A DNA stretch of 64,000 bases, from the NCBI RefSeq assembly GCF_000342005.1, contig NZ_AOHO01000019.1, positions 186,001 to 250,000 on the forward strand, read 5' to 3'. Positions 17,460-26,853 of the stretch are shown here, piece by piece. Positions within the stretch are counted from its first letter, which is position 1. Every line of letters starts with the position of its first letter. The notes beneath the pieces are model-generated. The model saw only the letters and a program-made list of their open reading frames with translations, searched no databases and was not told the origin of the DNA. Origin of the DNA: Amycolatopsis decaplanina DSM 44594. Lineage in GTDB: Bacteria > Actinomycetota > Actinomycetes > Mycobacteriales > Pseudonocardiaceae. A program made the position numbers and the translations under genes.

Positions 17460-18410
17460 CTAGGCCGCGCGGAGGCCGGCCGGCGGGACGTCCCAGGCGG
17501 TGCCTCGGTGCTCGAGGTACCAGTCCACCGTCTTCGCCATGCCTTCCTCCAGCGAGACAAGGGATTCCGGCTCGATGCCGACGGAAAGCAGCGTCGAAAC
17601 ATCGGCCGTGACCGGGGTGTTCGGTGTCTCACCCGGCCGCATGGGCAGATCGGTGATGCCCACCCGCGAGTGACCGCGCTGCTCGCACAGGTCGATCACC
17701 AGCTCCGCCACTTCGCGGATCGTGACCGACTCGGCGGGCCCGATCTCCACCGTGTTCTCCAGCACCCGCCCCTCGGCGGCGGCCTCCAAAGAGGACACCA
17801 GGGTGCGAGCGACGTCGCCGACCCACACCATGTCCGAGATCTGCCGTCCACCGCCGTAGAGCTCCACCGGTATCCCGGACAGCGCCCGGCAGATCAGCGC
17901 CGGGGTGATCTTGCGGACCTTCCCCGCGGCGAACGGCGGCGCGGCCTTCTGGCGCGGGCCGTAGGCGTTCACCGCGCGGACGCAGTTCACGCGGGTGCCG
18001 CGATCGGCGTTGAACATGCGGACGAACCGCTCGACCGTGGTCTTCGAGATCGAGTAGCTGTTGTTCATCCAGTGGTTGCCGACGCAGATGTACACGCCGG
18101 GCAGGTCGTACTGGGCGACCGCTTCGAGGAAGTTCAGGCCGCCCATGACGTTGGTCTCCACCGCGGGGCGCGGATTGGTGATCGTCTCCTGGGTGCCCAG
18201 CACGGCCGCCAGATGGATGATCCCGTCGCAATGCGCCGCGAGCTCGGTCAGCGCCGTCGCGTCGCGGATGTCGCCCAGCATGACCTCCCACGGCTCGCCG
18301 TCCCCCTCACCACGATGGTCGAACACGACCGGCGTGTGCCCTCGCGCGGCGAGCTCCTCGCAGACGTATCGCCCGATGAACCCGGTGCCACCGGTAACAC
18401 CAACCTTCAT
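17460..18410 (-). CDS. NAD-dependent sugar epimerase/dehydratase
   Basis: This 316-residue extended SDR starts MKVGVTGGTGFIGRYV, the NAD-binding glycine motif, and has the catalytic YSISK (Tyr119, Lys123). Such enzymes modify nucleotide sugars. The ATG has AAGGTGG upstream; longer starts add an unrelated 29 residues. It converges on the GT39/GT2/methyltransferase operon and may supply its sugar. The neighbouring EGRVLENTVEIGPAESVTI region is like UDP-glucose 4-epimerase relatives, but the exact reaction cannot be called. Confidence 0.85.
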   Translation of the reverse strand: MKVGVTGGTGFIGRYVCEELAARGHTPVVFDHRGEGDGEPWEVMLGDIRDATALTELAAHCDGIIHLAAVLGTQETITNPRPAVETNVMGGLNFLEAVAQYDLPGVYICVGNHWMNNSYSISKTTVERFVRMFNADRGTRVNCVRAVNAYGPRQKAAPPFAAGKVRKITPALICRALSGIPVELYGGGRQISDMVWVGDVARTLVSSLEAAAEGRVLENTVEIGPAESVTIREVAELVIDLCEQRGHSRVGITDLPMRPGETPNTPVTADVSTLLSVGIEPESLVSLEEGMAKTVDWYLEHRGTAWDVPPAGLRAA

Positions 18411-18496
18411 TTTAGCCACCTTTGCCCGATAGGCTGGGAATTCCAGGACTTTCCTTTTCGCAGAATCCCATTGGCGGCTCGGCCCGGACGCCTCCA

Positions 18497-18518
18497 ATAC
18501 TGCCTCGAAAGGCAGTAT
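18497..18518 (-). terminator. Terminator hairpin after hydrolase gene
   Basis: ATACTGCCT and AGGCAGTAT form a 9-bp stem with a CGAA tetraloop, 12 nt after the stop of the leftward hydrolase gene. No T-tract follows on the minus strand. Confidence 0.6.
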
Positions 18519-18530
18519 CGGCAGGCGGTG

Positions 18531-19508
18531 TCAGCCCAGGAACTTCGCCAGCGCGTCGATGACCTGAGCGGGCTGTTCCTCGGAAAGGTAATGCCCCGCC
18601 CCGGCGATCTTGACCACCTGCGGATCCACCGCCTTCGACGGCATCACCTGGACGAAGTACTGGTGGTTGAACTCCCCGGCGAGGCCCAGCACCGGCATGG
18701 TCAGCTTCCCGTACGCCGAGCCGGCCGCGATGTCCTGGTTGAGCGTCCGGTACCACCCGTTGCCCGCACGGACGGCCTCCCGCGTGTCGTAGGCCCGCGC
18801 GTAGACGCTCCGGTCGAAGTCGCTCACCGCCGCCGGCACCACCGAGAGCTGGTCGATCATCGCGTCCACGACGTAGCGCGAGCGACCGGAGATGAGCTGC
18901 TCCGGCAGGCCTTGCAGCTGGTTGAACGCCCACCACCACGGCGAGAACTGGCCGGGCGCGCTGGGCAGCAGCGGCAGCTGATAGAGGCTCTTGTCGGGCG
19001 CGACCACGTCCATCAGCGCCAGCTTCCCGACCGCTTGCGGATACTTGATCCCGTAACTGTGCGCGACCATCGCGCCGATGTCGTGGCCGACCAGATCCGC
19101 CTTGGCGTACCCGAGCCCGGCGAGCAGTGCGTGGACGTCGGCGGCCATCGTCTCCTTGTCGTAGCCCGCCGCCGGCTTCGACGATCCGCCCATCCCCCGC
19201 AGGTCGACGGCGATCACGCGATGGTTCGCGGCCAGCGCCGGCATCACCTTGTGGAACGCCCACCACGTCTCCGGCCAGCCGGGCAGCAGCACCACCGGGC
19301 TGCCGGAACCACCGGCGACGTAATGCAGGCGGACGCCGTTGACGTCGGCGTAGGAGCTTTCGAATTTGCCGGGCAGCGAGCGTGCGAGCGCCGCGTCCGA
19401 ATGTTTCCACCCTGTGTTCGCGCCGGAGGCTCCCGTCGCCGTTCCCCCCAGCAGTACCACCGCCGCGACCGCGGCCAGCGCGGTCATGACCCGCTTGAAC
19501 TTGCGCAT
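18531..19508 (-). CDS. Exported alpha/beta hydrolase, epoxide-hydrolase-like
   Basis: This 325-residue protein has a signal peptide (MRKFKRVMTALAAVAAVVLL, about 29 residues) and an alpha/beta-hydrolase domain. The nucleophile elbow reads VGHDIGAM, so the nucleophile is Asp143 rather than Ser. That is the mark of epoxide hydrolases and haloalkane dehalogenases. The oxyanion region reads LLPGWPETWW and the catalytic His is in AGAGHYLSEEQ. I chose the inner ATG because GGGAGAG precedes it and it places the basic residues at the signal start. It is monocistronic. A chlorinated or epoxide substrate would fit the neighbouring halogenase genes, but this is speculation. Confidence 0.85.
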   Translation of the reverse strand: MRKFKRVMTALAAVAAVVLLGGTATGASGANTGWKHSDAALARSLPGKFESSYADVNGVRLHYVAGGSGSPVVLLPGWPETWWAFHKVMPALAANHRVIAVDLRGMGGSSKPAAGYDKETMAADVHALLAGLGYAKADLVGHDIGAMVAHSYGIKYPQAVGKLALMDVVAPDKSLYQLPLLPSAPGQFSPWWWAFNQLQGLPEQLISGRSRYVVDAMIDQLSVVPAAVSDFDRSVYARAYDTREAVRAGNGWYRTLNQDIAAGSAYGKLTMPVLGLAGEFNHQYFVQVMPSKAVDPQVVKIAGAGHYLSEEQPAQVIDALAKFLG

Positions 19509-19610
19509 GAATTTCTCTCCCACCGCCAGGAAAATGGCCATTGACACACCTATGATCAGCCGATCGGCCGACAGGCGCGTCTTGCGTGTTGCGGAGGAAA
19601 AGAAAAGAAA

Positions 19611-19658
19611 ACTCGTGAGTGGTAAGGACGGTTAGAACCGTCCCTACCACTCACGAGT
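19611..19658. terminator. Palindrome of the GTGAGTGGTAAGG family, 23-bp arms
   Basis: Arms starting ACTCGTGAGTGG meet at a GGTT-AG-AACC centre, with one A/C mismatch on the plus strand that becomes a G-U pair in the leftward transcript. It lies 5 nt beyond the stop of the leftward FAD monooxygenase gene and probably ends that operon. Sister copies lie at 38925, 53313 and 60244. Confidence 0.75.
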
Positions 19659-19663
19659 CGATT

Positions 19664-21052
19664 TCAGGCCGCGCGCGATTCGCGACCGGGGCGAGGCAGC
19701 TCCGTCACCGTCGCCCCGGGGACGGGACGCCGCCGGTTGGCCCGCAGCACCTTGAGCATCAGGCCGGGCTTCATCAGCGCGGTCGGCGGATCGATCAGCC
19801 CGGCCACCCGCATGAACGCCGCCGTGATGTCCGGATCGAGCGTCGCGGCGTACTGGAGTTTCGCCATGTACGCGTTGCCCATCTTGACCTTGAGCGTCCG
19901 CTTCCCCTCCGCGCCGGGGAAGTCGAGGTCGCCGCTGGTCGAGATCTCCCACGGGTCGTTGACGACCTTGCCGATCTCGCGCAGGAACCTCCGCGAATCC
20001 GGCTCGGACCGCCGGGTGAGGTGCTCGCGCAGCGCGATCGCCTCCATCGACGCGACCGTCATGCCCTGGCCGTACACCGGGTTGAAGCTGCAGAACGCGT
20101 CACCGAGAACGAACAGCCGCTCCGGGAACCGCTTGAGCCGTTCGTAGCGCCGCCGCGAACTCGCCGGGAACTTGAACGTCACCGGCTCGATCAGCGGCTG
20201 CGCGTCCTTCACCGCTTCGTAGATCTCCGGAACCGGCAACGACTTCACGTACTCGAGATAGCCGCGCGGGTCGGTCGGCGGATGGTCGCCGAGGATCCCG
20301 GTGAGCGAAAGGATGCACTCGTCTTCGTTGACCTGACCGAAGAACGCGCCCCTCGGATGCGCGGGCGAGGCGACCGGGTTGATCGATTGCCAGCCGTCGA
20401 ACATCTCCGGCCGCTTGCGGAACATCCGGGTGGTGTAGGCCAGCCCGATCTTCACCCGCTCCTCGGCGGGCCGTTCGAAGCCCAGTTCCTCCAGCCACAC
20501 CGGCGTTCGCGAACCGCGTCCGGAGGCGTCGACGACCAGGTCCGCGCCGAGCCGTTCCTCCTCCGACGAGCCGTCGCGTGCCTGCACGCGGACCCCGATG
20601 ATCCGCTTGCCCTCACGCGTGGCGAGCAGCCCGTGGACGTCGGTGCGTTCGCGGTAGGTGACGTTCGGGATCGCAGCGGTGCGCTGCCGGAGGTGATGCT
20701 CCAGTACCGGCCGCAACGCCGTGATCGACGGCAGTCCGCTGTCGGCGGGTTCGACCTGCTTCCCGTTGAAGTACCACTTCATCCGCGCGAGGTCGCCGAC
20801 CGGGACACCGGAGTCCCGGAGTTCCTCGAGCAGGTTCGGGAAGAGCTCTTCGAGGATGAAGTAACCGCGCGCGTGCAGCCCGTGCGCGTGCCACGTGTGC
20901 GGGGTCCCGCGCCGCGGCTTGTCGACGCCGAGCACCTTGTCGCGATCGACGACCACGACCTCGCGATAGAACTCGGAAAGCACCCTCGCCGCCAGGGTGC
21001 CGGCGACACTGCCGCCGATCACCACCGCGCGTTTGCCGACGGGTTCGTTCAT
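19664..21052 (-). CDS. FAD-dependent monooxygenase (paralogue 1)
   Basis: This 462-residue group A flavoprotein has the FAD-binding motif GGSVAG (13-18), the acidic strand end VVVVDRD, and the second FAD motif GDAFCSFNPVYGQG. Such enzymes hydroxylate or epoxidise using FAD and NAD(P)H. The inner ATG was chosen because AAGGAG lies 8 nt before it; the first ATG is only 2 nt from that site. It lies 19 nt after a closely similar gene, so the two arose by tandem duplication. Together they face two halogenase genes. The substrate is not known. Confidence 0.83.
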   Translation of the reverse strand: MNEPVGKRAVVIGGSVAGTLAARVLSEFYREVVVVDRDKVLGVDKPRRGTPHTWHAHGLHARGYFILEELFPNLLEELRDSGVPVGDLARMKWYFNGKQVEPADSGLPSITALRPVLEHHLRQRTAAIPNVTYRERTDVHGLLATREGKRIIGVRVQARDGSSEEERLGADLVVDASGRGSRTPVWLEELGFERPAEERVKIGLAYTTRMFRKRPEMFDGWQSINPVASPAHPRGAFFGQVNEDECILSLTGILGDHPPTDPRGYLEYVKSLPVPEIYEAVKDAQPLIEPVTFKFPASSRRRYERLKRFPERLFVLGDAFCSFNPVYGQGMTVASMEAIALREHLTRRSEPDSRRFLREIGKVVNDPWEISTSGDLDFPGAEGKRTLKVKMGNAYMAKLQYAATLDPDITAAFMRVAGLIDPPTALMKPGLMLKVLRANRRRPVPGATVTELPRPGRESRAA

Positions 21053-21071
21053 GACCATGGCTCCTTGGTGC

Positions 21072-22466
21072 TCAGGCCGCGAGGTCGTCGGACACCGGCG
21101 GGGCTTGACCGATCGTGGCGGCGGGGGTGAGGGGTTCGGCCGTCTTGACGCGCCGCGCGGTGCGCAGCACGCCGACCACCAGGCTCGGCCGCATCAACGC
21201 GGTCGGCGGGTCGACCAGGCCCGCGGCCCGGAAGAACGCCTCGGTGAACCGGCCGTCGACGGTCGCCGCGGAGTGCAGCTTCGCCATGAAGGCGTTGCCC
21301 ATCTTGACCTTCAGCGGACGCGGGCCCTCGACGCCGGGGAAGGCGAGGTCCCCGCCCGCCGAGATGTCCCATGGTACGTCGATGATCGGGCTGATCTCCT
21401 TGAAGAACCGGAGCGGGCGCACGCCGCCGTCGTCGAGATGTGCGCCCAGCCGGTCGGCCTCCATGGCCGCGACCGTCATGCCCTGGCCGTACACCGGGTT
21501 GAACGCGCAGACGCCGTCCCCGATCACCAGCAGGCCCTCGGGGAAACGACGCAGCTTGTCGAACCGGCGGCGGACGCTGGCGGGCACCTTGAAGCTGGTG
21601 ATCTCGCTGATCGGCTTCGCGGTGCGTACGGCCCGGTAGATCTCGGGCGCGTCCAGTGTCTTGGCGAATTCGAGGAAACCCTTCGCGTCACGCGGCGGGT
21701 GGTCCCCGAGCAGACCGGTCTGCGACAGCAGGGCGACGTTCCCCGGCAGGTTCACGAAGAAGGCGCCGCGCGGGTTGGCGGGCGAGGCGACCGGGTTGAT
21801 CGCCAGGTCGTCGCCGAACGGGTCGGAGTCCAGCTCGAACAGCCGCGAGGTGTAGGCGAGGTCGATCTTGATCTTCTCTTCGGCAGGGCGTTCGTAGCCG
21901 AGTTCCTCCAGCCACACCGGCGAACGGCTGCCGCGGCCGGTGGCGTCGACGATCAGGTCCGCGAGGAGCGTCTCGGGCTCGGCGTCTTCGCCGGTCACGC
22001 GGACGCCGGTGACCCGCGAGTGGTCATCGGTCGCGACCAGCGACTGGATCACCGTGCGCTCACGGACCTCGACGCCTGCCAGCGCGACGACGCGGGCGCG
22101 GACGTGCTCTTCCAGCTCCGGGCGGGTCGCGGACACGCTGAGCAGGCCGGATTCCTTCTGCCGCAGGCGTTTCCCGTTGAAGTACCAGCGCAGACTGCCG
22201 GAGAGGTCACCGCTGGGGATGCCGTCGGCGGTCAGCTCGGCCTGCAGGCCGGGGAAGAGGTCTTCGAGGATCTGCTGGCCTCGTGCGAGCAGCGCGTGCG
22301 CGTGGTGCGCCTGCGGCACGCCGCGGCGGGTGCCGGAGACGCCGACGATCGTGTCACGCTCGACGATCACGACGGAGCGGTAGCGTTCCGAAAGTACGCG
22401 GGCGGTCAGCAGGCCGGCCATGCCGCCGCCGAGCACGACGGCGCGTTCGCCAAGGTATTCGCCCAT
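21072..22466 (-). CDS. FAD-dependent monooxygenase (paralogue 2)
   Basis: This 464-residue protein is clearly homologous along its length to the following gene: both have PVWLEELG, YERPAEE or FERPAEE, INPVASPA and FNPVYGQGMTVA. The FAD motif is GGGMAG (13-18) and the second is GDGVCAFNPVYGQG. GGAGGA lies 8 nt upstream of the chosen ATG; upstream codons have no family similarity. It is the first gene of a two-gene leftward operon, with its promoter in the 204-bp region shared with the halogenase operon. The pair may act in sequence or as a heteromer. Confidence 0.83.
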   Translation of the reverse strand: MGEYLGERAVVLGGGMAGLLTARVLSERYRSVVIVERDTIVGVSGTRRGVPQAHHAHALLARGQQILEDLFPGLQAELTADGIPSGDLSGSLRWYFNGKRLRQKESGLLSVSATRPELEEHVRARVVALAGVEVRERTVIQSLVATDDHSRVTGVRVTGEDAEPETLLADLIVDATGRGSRSPVWLEELGYERPAEEKIKIDLAYTSRLFELDSDPFGDDLAINPVASPANPRGAFFVNLPGNVALLSQTGLLGDHPPRDAKGFLEFAKTLDAPEIYRAVRTAKPISEITSFKVPASVRRRFDKLRRFPEGLLVIGDGVCAFNPVYGQGMTVAAMEADRLGAHLDDGGVRPLRFFKEISPIIDVPWDISAGGDLAFPGVEGPRPLKVKMGNAFMAKLHSAATVDGRFTEAFFRAAGLVDPPTALMRPSLVVGVLRTARRVKTAEPLTPAATIGQAPPVSDDLAA

Positions 22467-22670
22467 CGCGGGATTCCTCCAATAGGTCATCGGCCGGGCC
22501 GTCGGAGTCCGACACGGGAAGAATCGTCGTCCACGTGGGGCCGGGTAGCGTCTCTTCGACTGCGGTTTCGGAAAAACGTTGTGCGGCAACAAGTTCTCGA
22601 GTGGATCTCAATTCACGGTTGTTAGCGTCGGTCAAGTAAATCCGGCTGTCGGCGTAGTTGGAGAGGTGTC

Positions 22671-24059
22671 ATGCGCGCAACGACCCAGATCCTCGTGATC
22701 GGTGGTGGGCCGGCGGGTTCCACCGCTGCCGGGCTTCTGGCCAAAGAGGGCTTCGAAGTCACTCTTCTGGAGCGGGACCATTTCCCGCGCTACCACATCG
22801 GCGAATCGCTGCTGCCCTCGTGCCGCCCGATCCTCGAACGCCTCGGGGTGTGGGACAAGATCGCCGCGGCCGGGTTCCAGCCCAAGGGCGGTGCCTACTA
22901 CTTCTGGGGTCCCGAGGAATGGGAGGTGCGCTTCCGGCCGCACGGCCGCGACGGCAGCACCAGCGCGTGGCAGGTCATCCGCGCCGACTTCGACAAGATC
23001 CTGCTCGACCACGCGCGCGAGGTCGGCGTCGACGTCACCGAGGGCATCGCGGTGAAGAAGCTCGACTTCGACGGCGACCGCCCGGTCGCGGCGCACTGGG
23101 CCGAGGCGAAGAACCCGGCCAACACGGGCCGGATCGAATTCGACTACCTCGTCGACGCCTCCGGCCGCGGCGGCGTGATGGCCACCAAGTACCTGAAGAA
23201 CCGCAAGTTCCACAACGTCTTCCGCAACGTCGCGGCCTGGTCGTACTGGAAGGACGCGAAGGAGCTCGACCGCGGGCCGAGTGGCGCGATCACCGTCGCC
23301 TCCGTCGGTGACGGCTGGTTCTGGGGGATCCCGCTGCCCGACGGCACCTTGAGCGTCGGGCTCGTCACCGGAAGGGACTCCTTCAACGCCGCGCGCAACG
23401 AACTCGGCGGTGTGGATCCGGTGTACCACAAGGCGATCGGCGACTGCCCGGCGATACAGCAACTGCTGGTCGAGGCCGAGCAGGTCACCGAGATCAAGGT
23501 CGAACAGGACTATTCGTACGCGGCCGAGCAGTTCCAGGGTCCCGGCTTCCTGCTCGCCGGCGACGCCGCGTGCTTCCTCGACCCCCTGCTGTCGACCGGC
23601 GTGCACCTTGGCACGTACAGCGCGCTGATCGGCACCGCCGCGATCGGCAGCGTCATCCGCGGTGAGATCAGCGAGACCGAGGCCTGGGACTTCTACGAAG
23701 TCGTCTACCGCCGCGCCTACGAACGGCTGCTGGTGCTGGTGTCGACCTTCTACGAGAGCTACCGCGGCAAGGAGCACCACTTCTTCCGCGCGCAGCAGCT
23801 GTCCGAAAAGGACTGGATGGGGATGGATGTGCAGGCCGCGTTCGACCGGTTCGTCACCGGCATCGCCGACCTCGAGGACACCGAGGAGGTCTACCGCCGG
23901 ATCCAGGGTCACCTGCTCGGCGACGAGAGCGGCAAGCACAACCCGCTGGACAACCTAAACCGCGTCCACGAGCACAAGCAGGCTCCGGAAAAGCCCGAAA
24001 AGGCGATCAACGGGCTGTACCTGAGCTACGAGCCGCAGATCGGCATCCGGCGCGCGTGA
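22671..24059 (+). CDS. FADH2-dependent halogenase 1
   Basis: This 462-residue flavoprotein has the nucleotide motif GGGPAGSTAAG (11-21), the family stretch FPRYHIGESLLPS, and the halogenase signature WFWGIP (216-221, WxWxIP form). Lys72 in GFQPKGGAYYFWG is the candidate for the lysine that carries hypohalous acid. The family chlorinates or brominates phenols, indoles or carrier-bound pyrroles and needs a separate flavin reductase, not seen nearby. GGAGAGG precedes the ATG. The SLLPS pattern places it with phenolic or carrier-dependent halogenases rather than free-tryptophan enzymes (inference). Confidence 0.87.
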   Translation: MRATTQILVIGGGPAGSTAAGLLAKEGFEVTLLERDHFPRYHIGESLLPSCRPILERLGVWDKIAAAGFQPKGGAYYFWGPEEWEVRFRPHGRDGSTSAWQVIRADFDKILLDHAREVGVDVTEGIAVKKLDFDGDRPVAAHWAEAKNPANTGRIEFDYLVDASGRGGVMATKYLKNRKFHNVFRNVAAWSYWKDAKELDRGPSGAITVASVGDGWFWGIPLPDGTLSVGLVTGRDSFNAARNELGGVDPVYHKAIGDCPAIQQLLVEAEQVTEIKVEQDYSYAAEQFQGPGFLLAGDAACFLDPLLSTGVHLGTYSALIGTAAIGSVIRGEISETEAWDFYEVVYRRAYERLLVLVSTFYESYRGKEHHFFRAQQLSEKDWMGMDVQAAFDRFVTGIADLEDTEEVYRRIQGHLLGDESGKHNPLDNLNRVHEHKQAPEKPEKAINGLYLSYEPQIGIRRA

Positions 24060-24098
24060 GCGCCTTCACTCCTTCACCGGCCTAGGGAAAGGTTCCTC

Positions 24099-25364
24099 AT
24101 GTCAGCCACGCTCCACGGTATGCCCGAGCGGTTCGACGTCATCGTCATCGGTGGCGGCCCGGCGGGCGCGACCTGCGCCGGGCTCCTCGCGAAGGAGGGG
24201 CATACGGTCCTGGTCCTCGAACGCGAACGGTTCCCCCGCTATCACATCGGCGAATCCCTGATCCCGGTCGGCATGCGCCCGCTGCAGGAACTGGACCTGC
24301 TCGAACGTATGGAGGCCCGCGGCTTCGAGCGCAAGTACGGCGGCAGCCTGGTGTGGGGAAACCGGGACGTGCCTTGGAACTTCTCGTTCATGAAGGCCGC
24401 GGAAGGCACCTACGCCTACCACACCCGCCGCGCCGACCTCGACACGCTGATCCTCGACCGCGCCCGCGAACTCGGCGCGTACGTCGTGGAGGAGACGACG
24501 GTCAAGGACGTGCTCCAGTCAGACACCGGCCGGGTCACCGGTGTCCGGTTCACCCTGCGCGGTTCGGCCGGCGATTACGAGGCCACCGCCTCATTGGTCA
24601 TCGACGCGTCCGGTCAGTCACGGGTGATCGGCCGGAAGTTCAGCGACATCACCTGGCACAACGAGCTCCGCAACGTCGCGGTCTGGACCTACTACGACAA
24701 CTGCGACCGGCTGCCCGGTGACGAGTGGACCAACATCCTCATCGAAGGCACCGACGACGGCTGGTTCTGGGGCATCCCGATCGACAAGGGCACGATGAGC
24801 GTCGGCTATGTGACCAAGTCGGACATCGCCAACGCGGACGACCAGTCCCTGGAACAGCTCTTCGTGACCGAGCGGGACAAGACCACCCGGCTCAAGGGGC
24901 TGCTGGCCAACGCCCGCCAGCACGCGGGGTACCGGACGGCACGGGACTGGTCCTACACCAACGAAACGTTCTACGGCGACGGCTGGGCGCTCGTCGGCGA
25001 CGCGGCCGCGTTCGTCGACCCGCTGTTCTCCACCGGTGTCGCACTGGCCACGCTGGCGGGCAGCTCACTGTCCAAAGTGGTCCACCGGATCCTGGAACAC
25101 CCGGCCATCGAGGAGAAGGCGCTCGACCGGTACGCCGGGAACTACCGCGCGTTCTTCGACGAGATCCGCACCTTCGTCGAGCGGTTCTACGACCGGACGA
25201 AGTACAAGGAGTACTACTACGATCTCGCGCAGGAGGTCGTGGACCCCGAACAGCTCCACGCGCCGAGCATCGACTTCGTCACGCTGGTCTCCGGGCTGTC
25301 GGGCAAGCACCCGCTGCTGAACATCAGTCTCGACGACCTGATCGCGAACGTCACCGAACCCTGA
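24099..25364 (+). CDS. FADH2-dependent halogenase 2
   Basis: This 421-residue protein has GGGPAGATCAG, FPRYHIGESLIPVG and the signature WFWGIP (222-227); Lys79 in GFERKYGGSLVWG aligns with the lysine of halogenase 1. It lacks about 40 residues present at the C-terminus of its neighbour. Two different halogenases in tandem suggest a product halogenated at two sites or two stages. It starts 39 nt after the first halogenase with its own GGAAAGG site and is followed after 12 nt by an antiporter gene, so all three are probably cotranscribed. Confidence 0.87.
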   Translation: MSATLHGMPERFDVIVIGGGPAGATCAGLLAKEGHTVLVLERERFPRYHIGESLIPVGMRPLQELDLLERMEARGFERKYGGSLVWGNRDVPWNFSFMKAAEGTYAYHTRRADLDTLILDRARELGAYVVEETTVKDVLQSDTGRVTGVRFTLRGSAGDYEATASLVIDASGQSRVIGRKFSDITWHNELRNVAVWTYYDNCDRLPGDEWTNILIEGTDDGWFWGIPIDKGTMSVGYVTKSDIANADDQSLEQLFVTERDKTTRLKGLLANARQHAGYRTARDWSYTNETFYGDGWALVGDAAAFVDPLFSTGVALATLAGSSLSKVVHRILEHPAIEEKALDRYAGNYRAFFDEIRTFVERFYDRTKYKEYYYDLAQEVVDPEQLHAPSIDFVTLVSGLSGKHPLLNISLDDLIANVTEP

Positions 25365-25376
25365 TCGGGAAGGGGC

Positions 25377-26777
25377 ATGGTGAAGATCGAACCCCGCACC
25401 GGTCACCGGGCGCTGTGGGTCTACCTGGGACTGGTCGTGGTCCCCGTCGTGATCGCGATCATCCTGCTGGGACAGGGCGAAGACGGCGATGTCGTCGCCA
25501 AGACGGAGGCGGCCGCCGGGCCACCGCTGGTGCAACTGCTGCTGGCGATCGCCGTGGTGGTCGGAGCCTGCAAGGTGGTGGGCCGGCTGGCCCAGTGGAT
25601 CGGGCAGCCCGCGGTGATCGGCGAGATCACCGCGGGTGTCCTGCTGGGCCCGTCGGTGCTCGGCGCGCTGTGGCCTTCGGGCGCGGCCGTGCTGATCCCG
25701 AAGGCGACGGTGCCGCAACTGAACGTCGTGGCACAGCTCGGCGTGATCTTCTTCGTGTTCCTCGCCGGGCTGGAACTGAACACGAAACTGCTGCGCGGAC
25801 GCGGGCGGCTCGCGCTGGTCGTCAGCCACGTCAGCATCGCGCTGCCGTTCCTGCTCGGCGTCGGGCTCGCCATGCTCGCCTACACCCGGTTCTCCGCCGG
25901 CGGCGGATTCCTGCCGTTCGCGCTCTTCTTCGGCGTGTCGATGAGCATCACGGCGCTGCCGGTGCTGGTGCGGATCCTGCACGAGATCGGGCTCTTCCGC
26001 AGCGAGATCGGCGTGGTCGCGCTGACCTGCGCGGTGGTCGACGACGTGACCGCGTGGAGCCTGCTGGCGCTGGTGATCGCGCTGACCACGGCGTCCTCGC
26101 TGTTCGGAGTGGTACTGACGGTCGTGCTGACGGCGGCGTTCGTCGCGCTGCTCGGCCTGGTCGTCCGGCCACTGCTGCGGAAGTTCGTGGCCAGGGCTCC
26201 GGCGGCACGACTGCACAGGGTCGCGCCGCTGTCGGTGGTCGGCGTGCTGGTGTGCGCGATGGCGACCGAATGGATCGGGGTGCACGCGATGTTCGGCGCG
26301 TTCGTGTTCGGCGTGGTCTTCCCCCGGGACAACCCGATCGCGACCTGGCTGCACGACAAGGCGGGCGGGCTCACGACGGCGTTGATGCTGCCGTTGTTCT
26401 TCGCCTACAGCGGGTTGCGCACCGACATCGGCCTGCTTTCCGGCGGCGGCGCGTGGCTCTGGTGCGGCGCGATCCTGCTCGTGGCCGTCGCGGGCAAGTT
26501 CGGCGGCTCGGCACTGGCCGCGCGGGCGGTCGGCGAGAACTGGAACCGGTCGCTGCAGGTGGGCGCGCTGATGAATTGCCGTGGCCTGACCGAACTGGTC
26601 GTCCTCAACATCGGGCTCGACCTCGGCGTGCTCTCCCCGGCGCTGTTCACCATGATGGTGATCATGGCGCTGGTCTCGACCGCGATGGCGGCGCCGATGG
26701 CGACCTGGTTCGCCCGGCGTGACGGCCGGAACGTGGTGGATTTCCCCGGCCGCACCTGGAAACGTGCGGCAGCCTGA
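25377..26777 (+). CDS. Monovalent cation/proton antiporter, CPA2 type
   Basis: This 466-residue membrane protein has about 12-13 hydrophobic segments and the Na+/H+ exchanger family pattern QPAVIGEITAGVLLGPSVLG, followed by LGVIFFVFLAGLELN. Such proteins exchange Na+ or K+ for H+. Antiporters of this kind are often found in antibiotic clusters, where they may export product or balance ions; which applies here is not shown. It is 12 nt after the second halogenase gene. GGGAAGG precedes the ATG. Confidence 0.87.
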   Translation: MVKIEPRTGHRALWVYLGLVVVPVVIAIILLGQGEDGDVVAKTEAAAGPPLVQLLLAIAVVVGACKVVGRLAQWIGQPAVIGEITAGVLLGPSVLGALWPSGAAVLIPKATVPQLNVVAQLGVIFFVFLAGLELNTKLLRGRGRLALVVSHVSIALPFLLGVGLAMLAYTRFSAGGGFLPFALFFGVSMSITALPVLVRILHEIGLFRSEIGVVALTCAVVDDVTAWSLLALVIALTTASSLFGVVLTVVLTAAFVALLGLVVRPLLRKFVARAPAARLHRVAPLSVVGVLVCAMATEWIGVHAMFGAFVFGVVFPRDNPIATWLHDKAGGLTTALMLPLFFAYSGLRTDIGLLSGGGAWLWCGAILLVAVAGKFGGSALAARAVGENWNRSLQVGALMNCRGLTELVVLNIGLDLGVLSPALFTMMVIMALVSTAMAAPMATWFARRDGRNVVDFPGRTWKRAAA

Positions 26778-26853
26778 CGCACCGGCAAGCGGGAAGACGC
26801 CTGGCCGTCCACCCGCTGCGAAGCTGGACCAGTCGACGATCTAGGAGGTCAAG

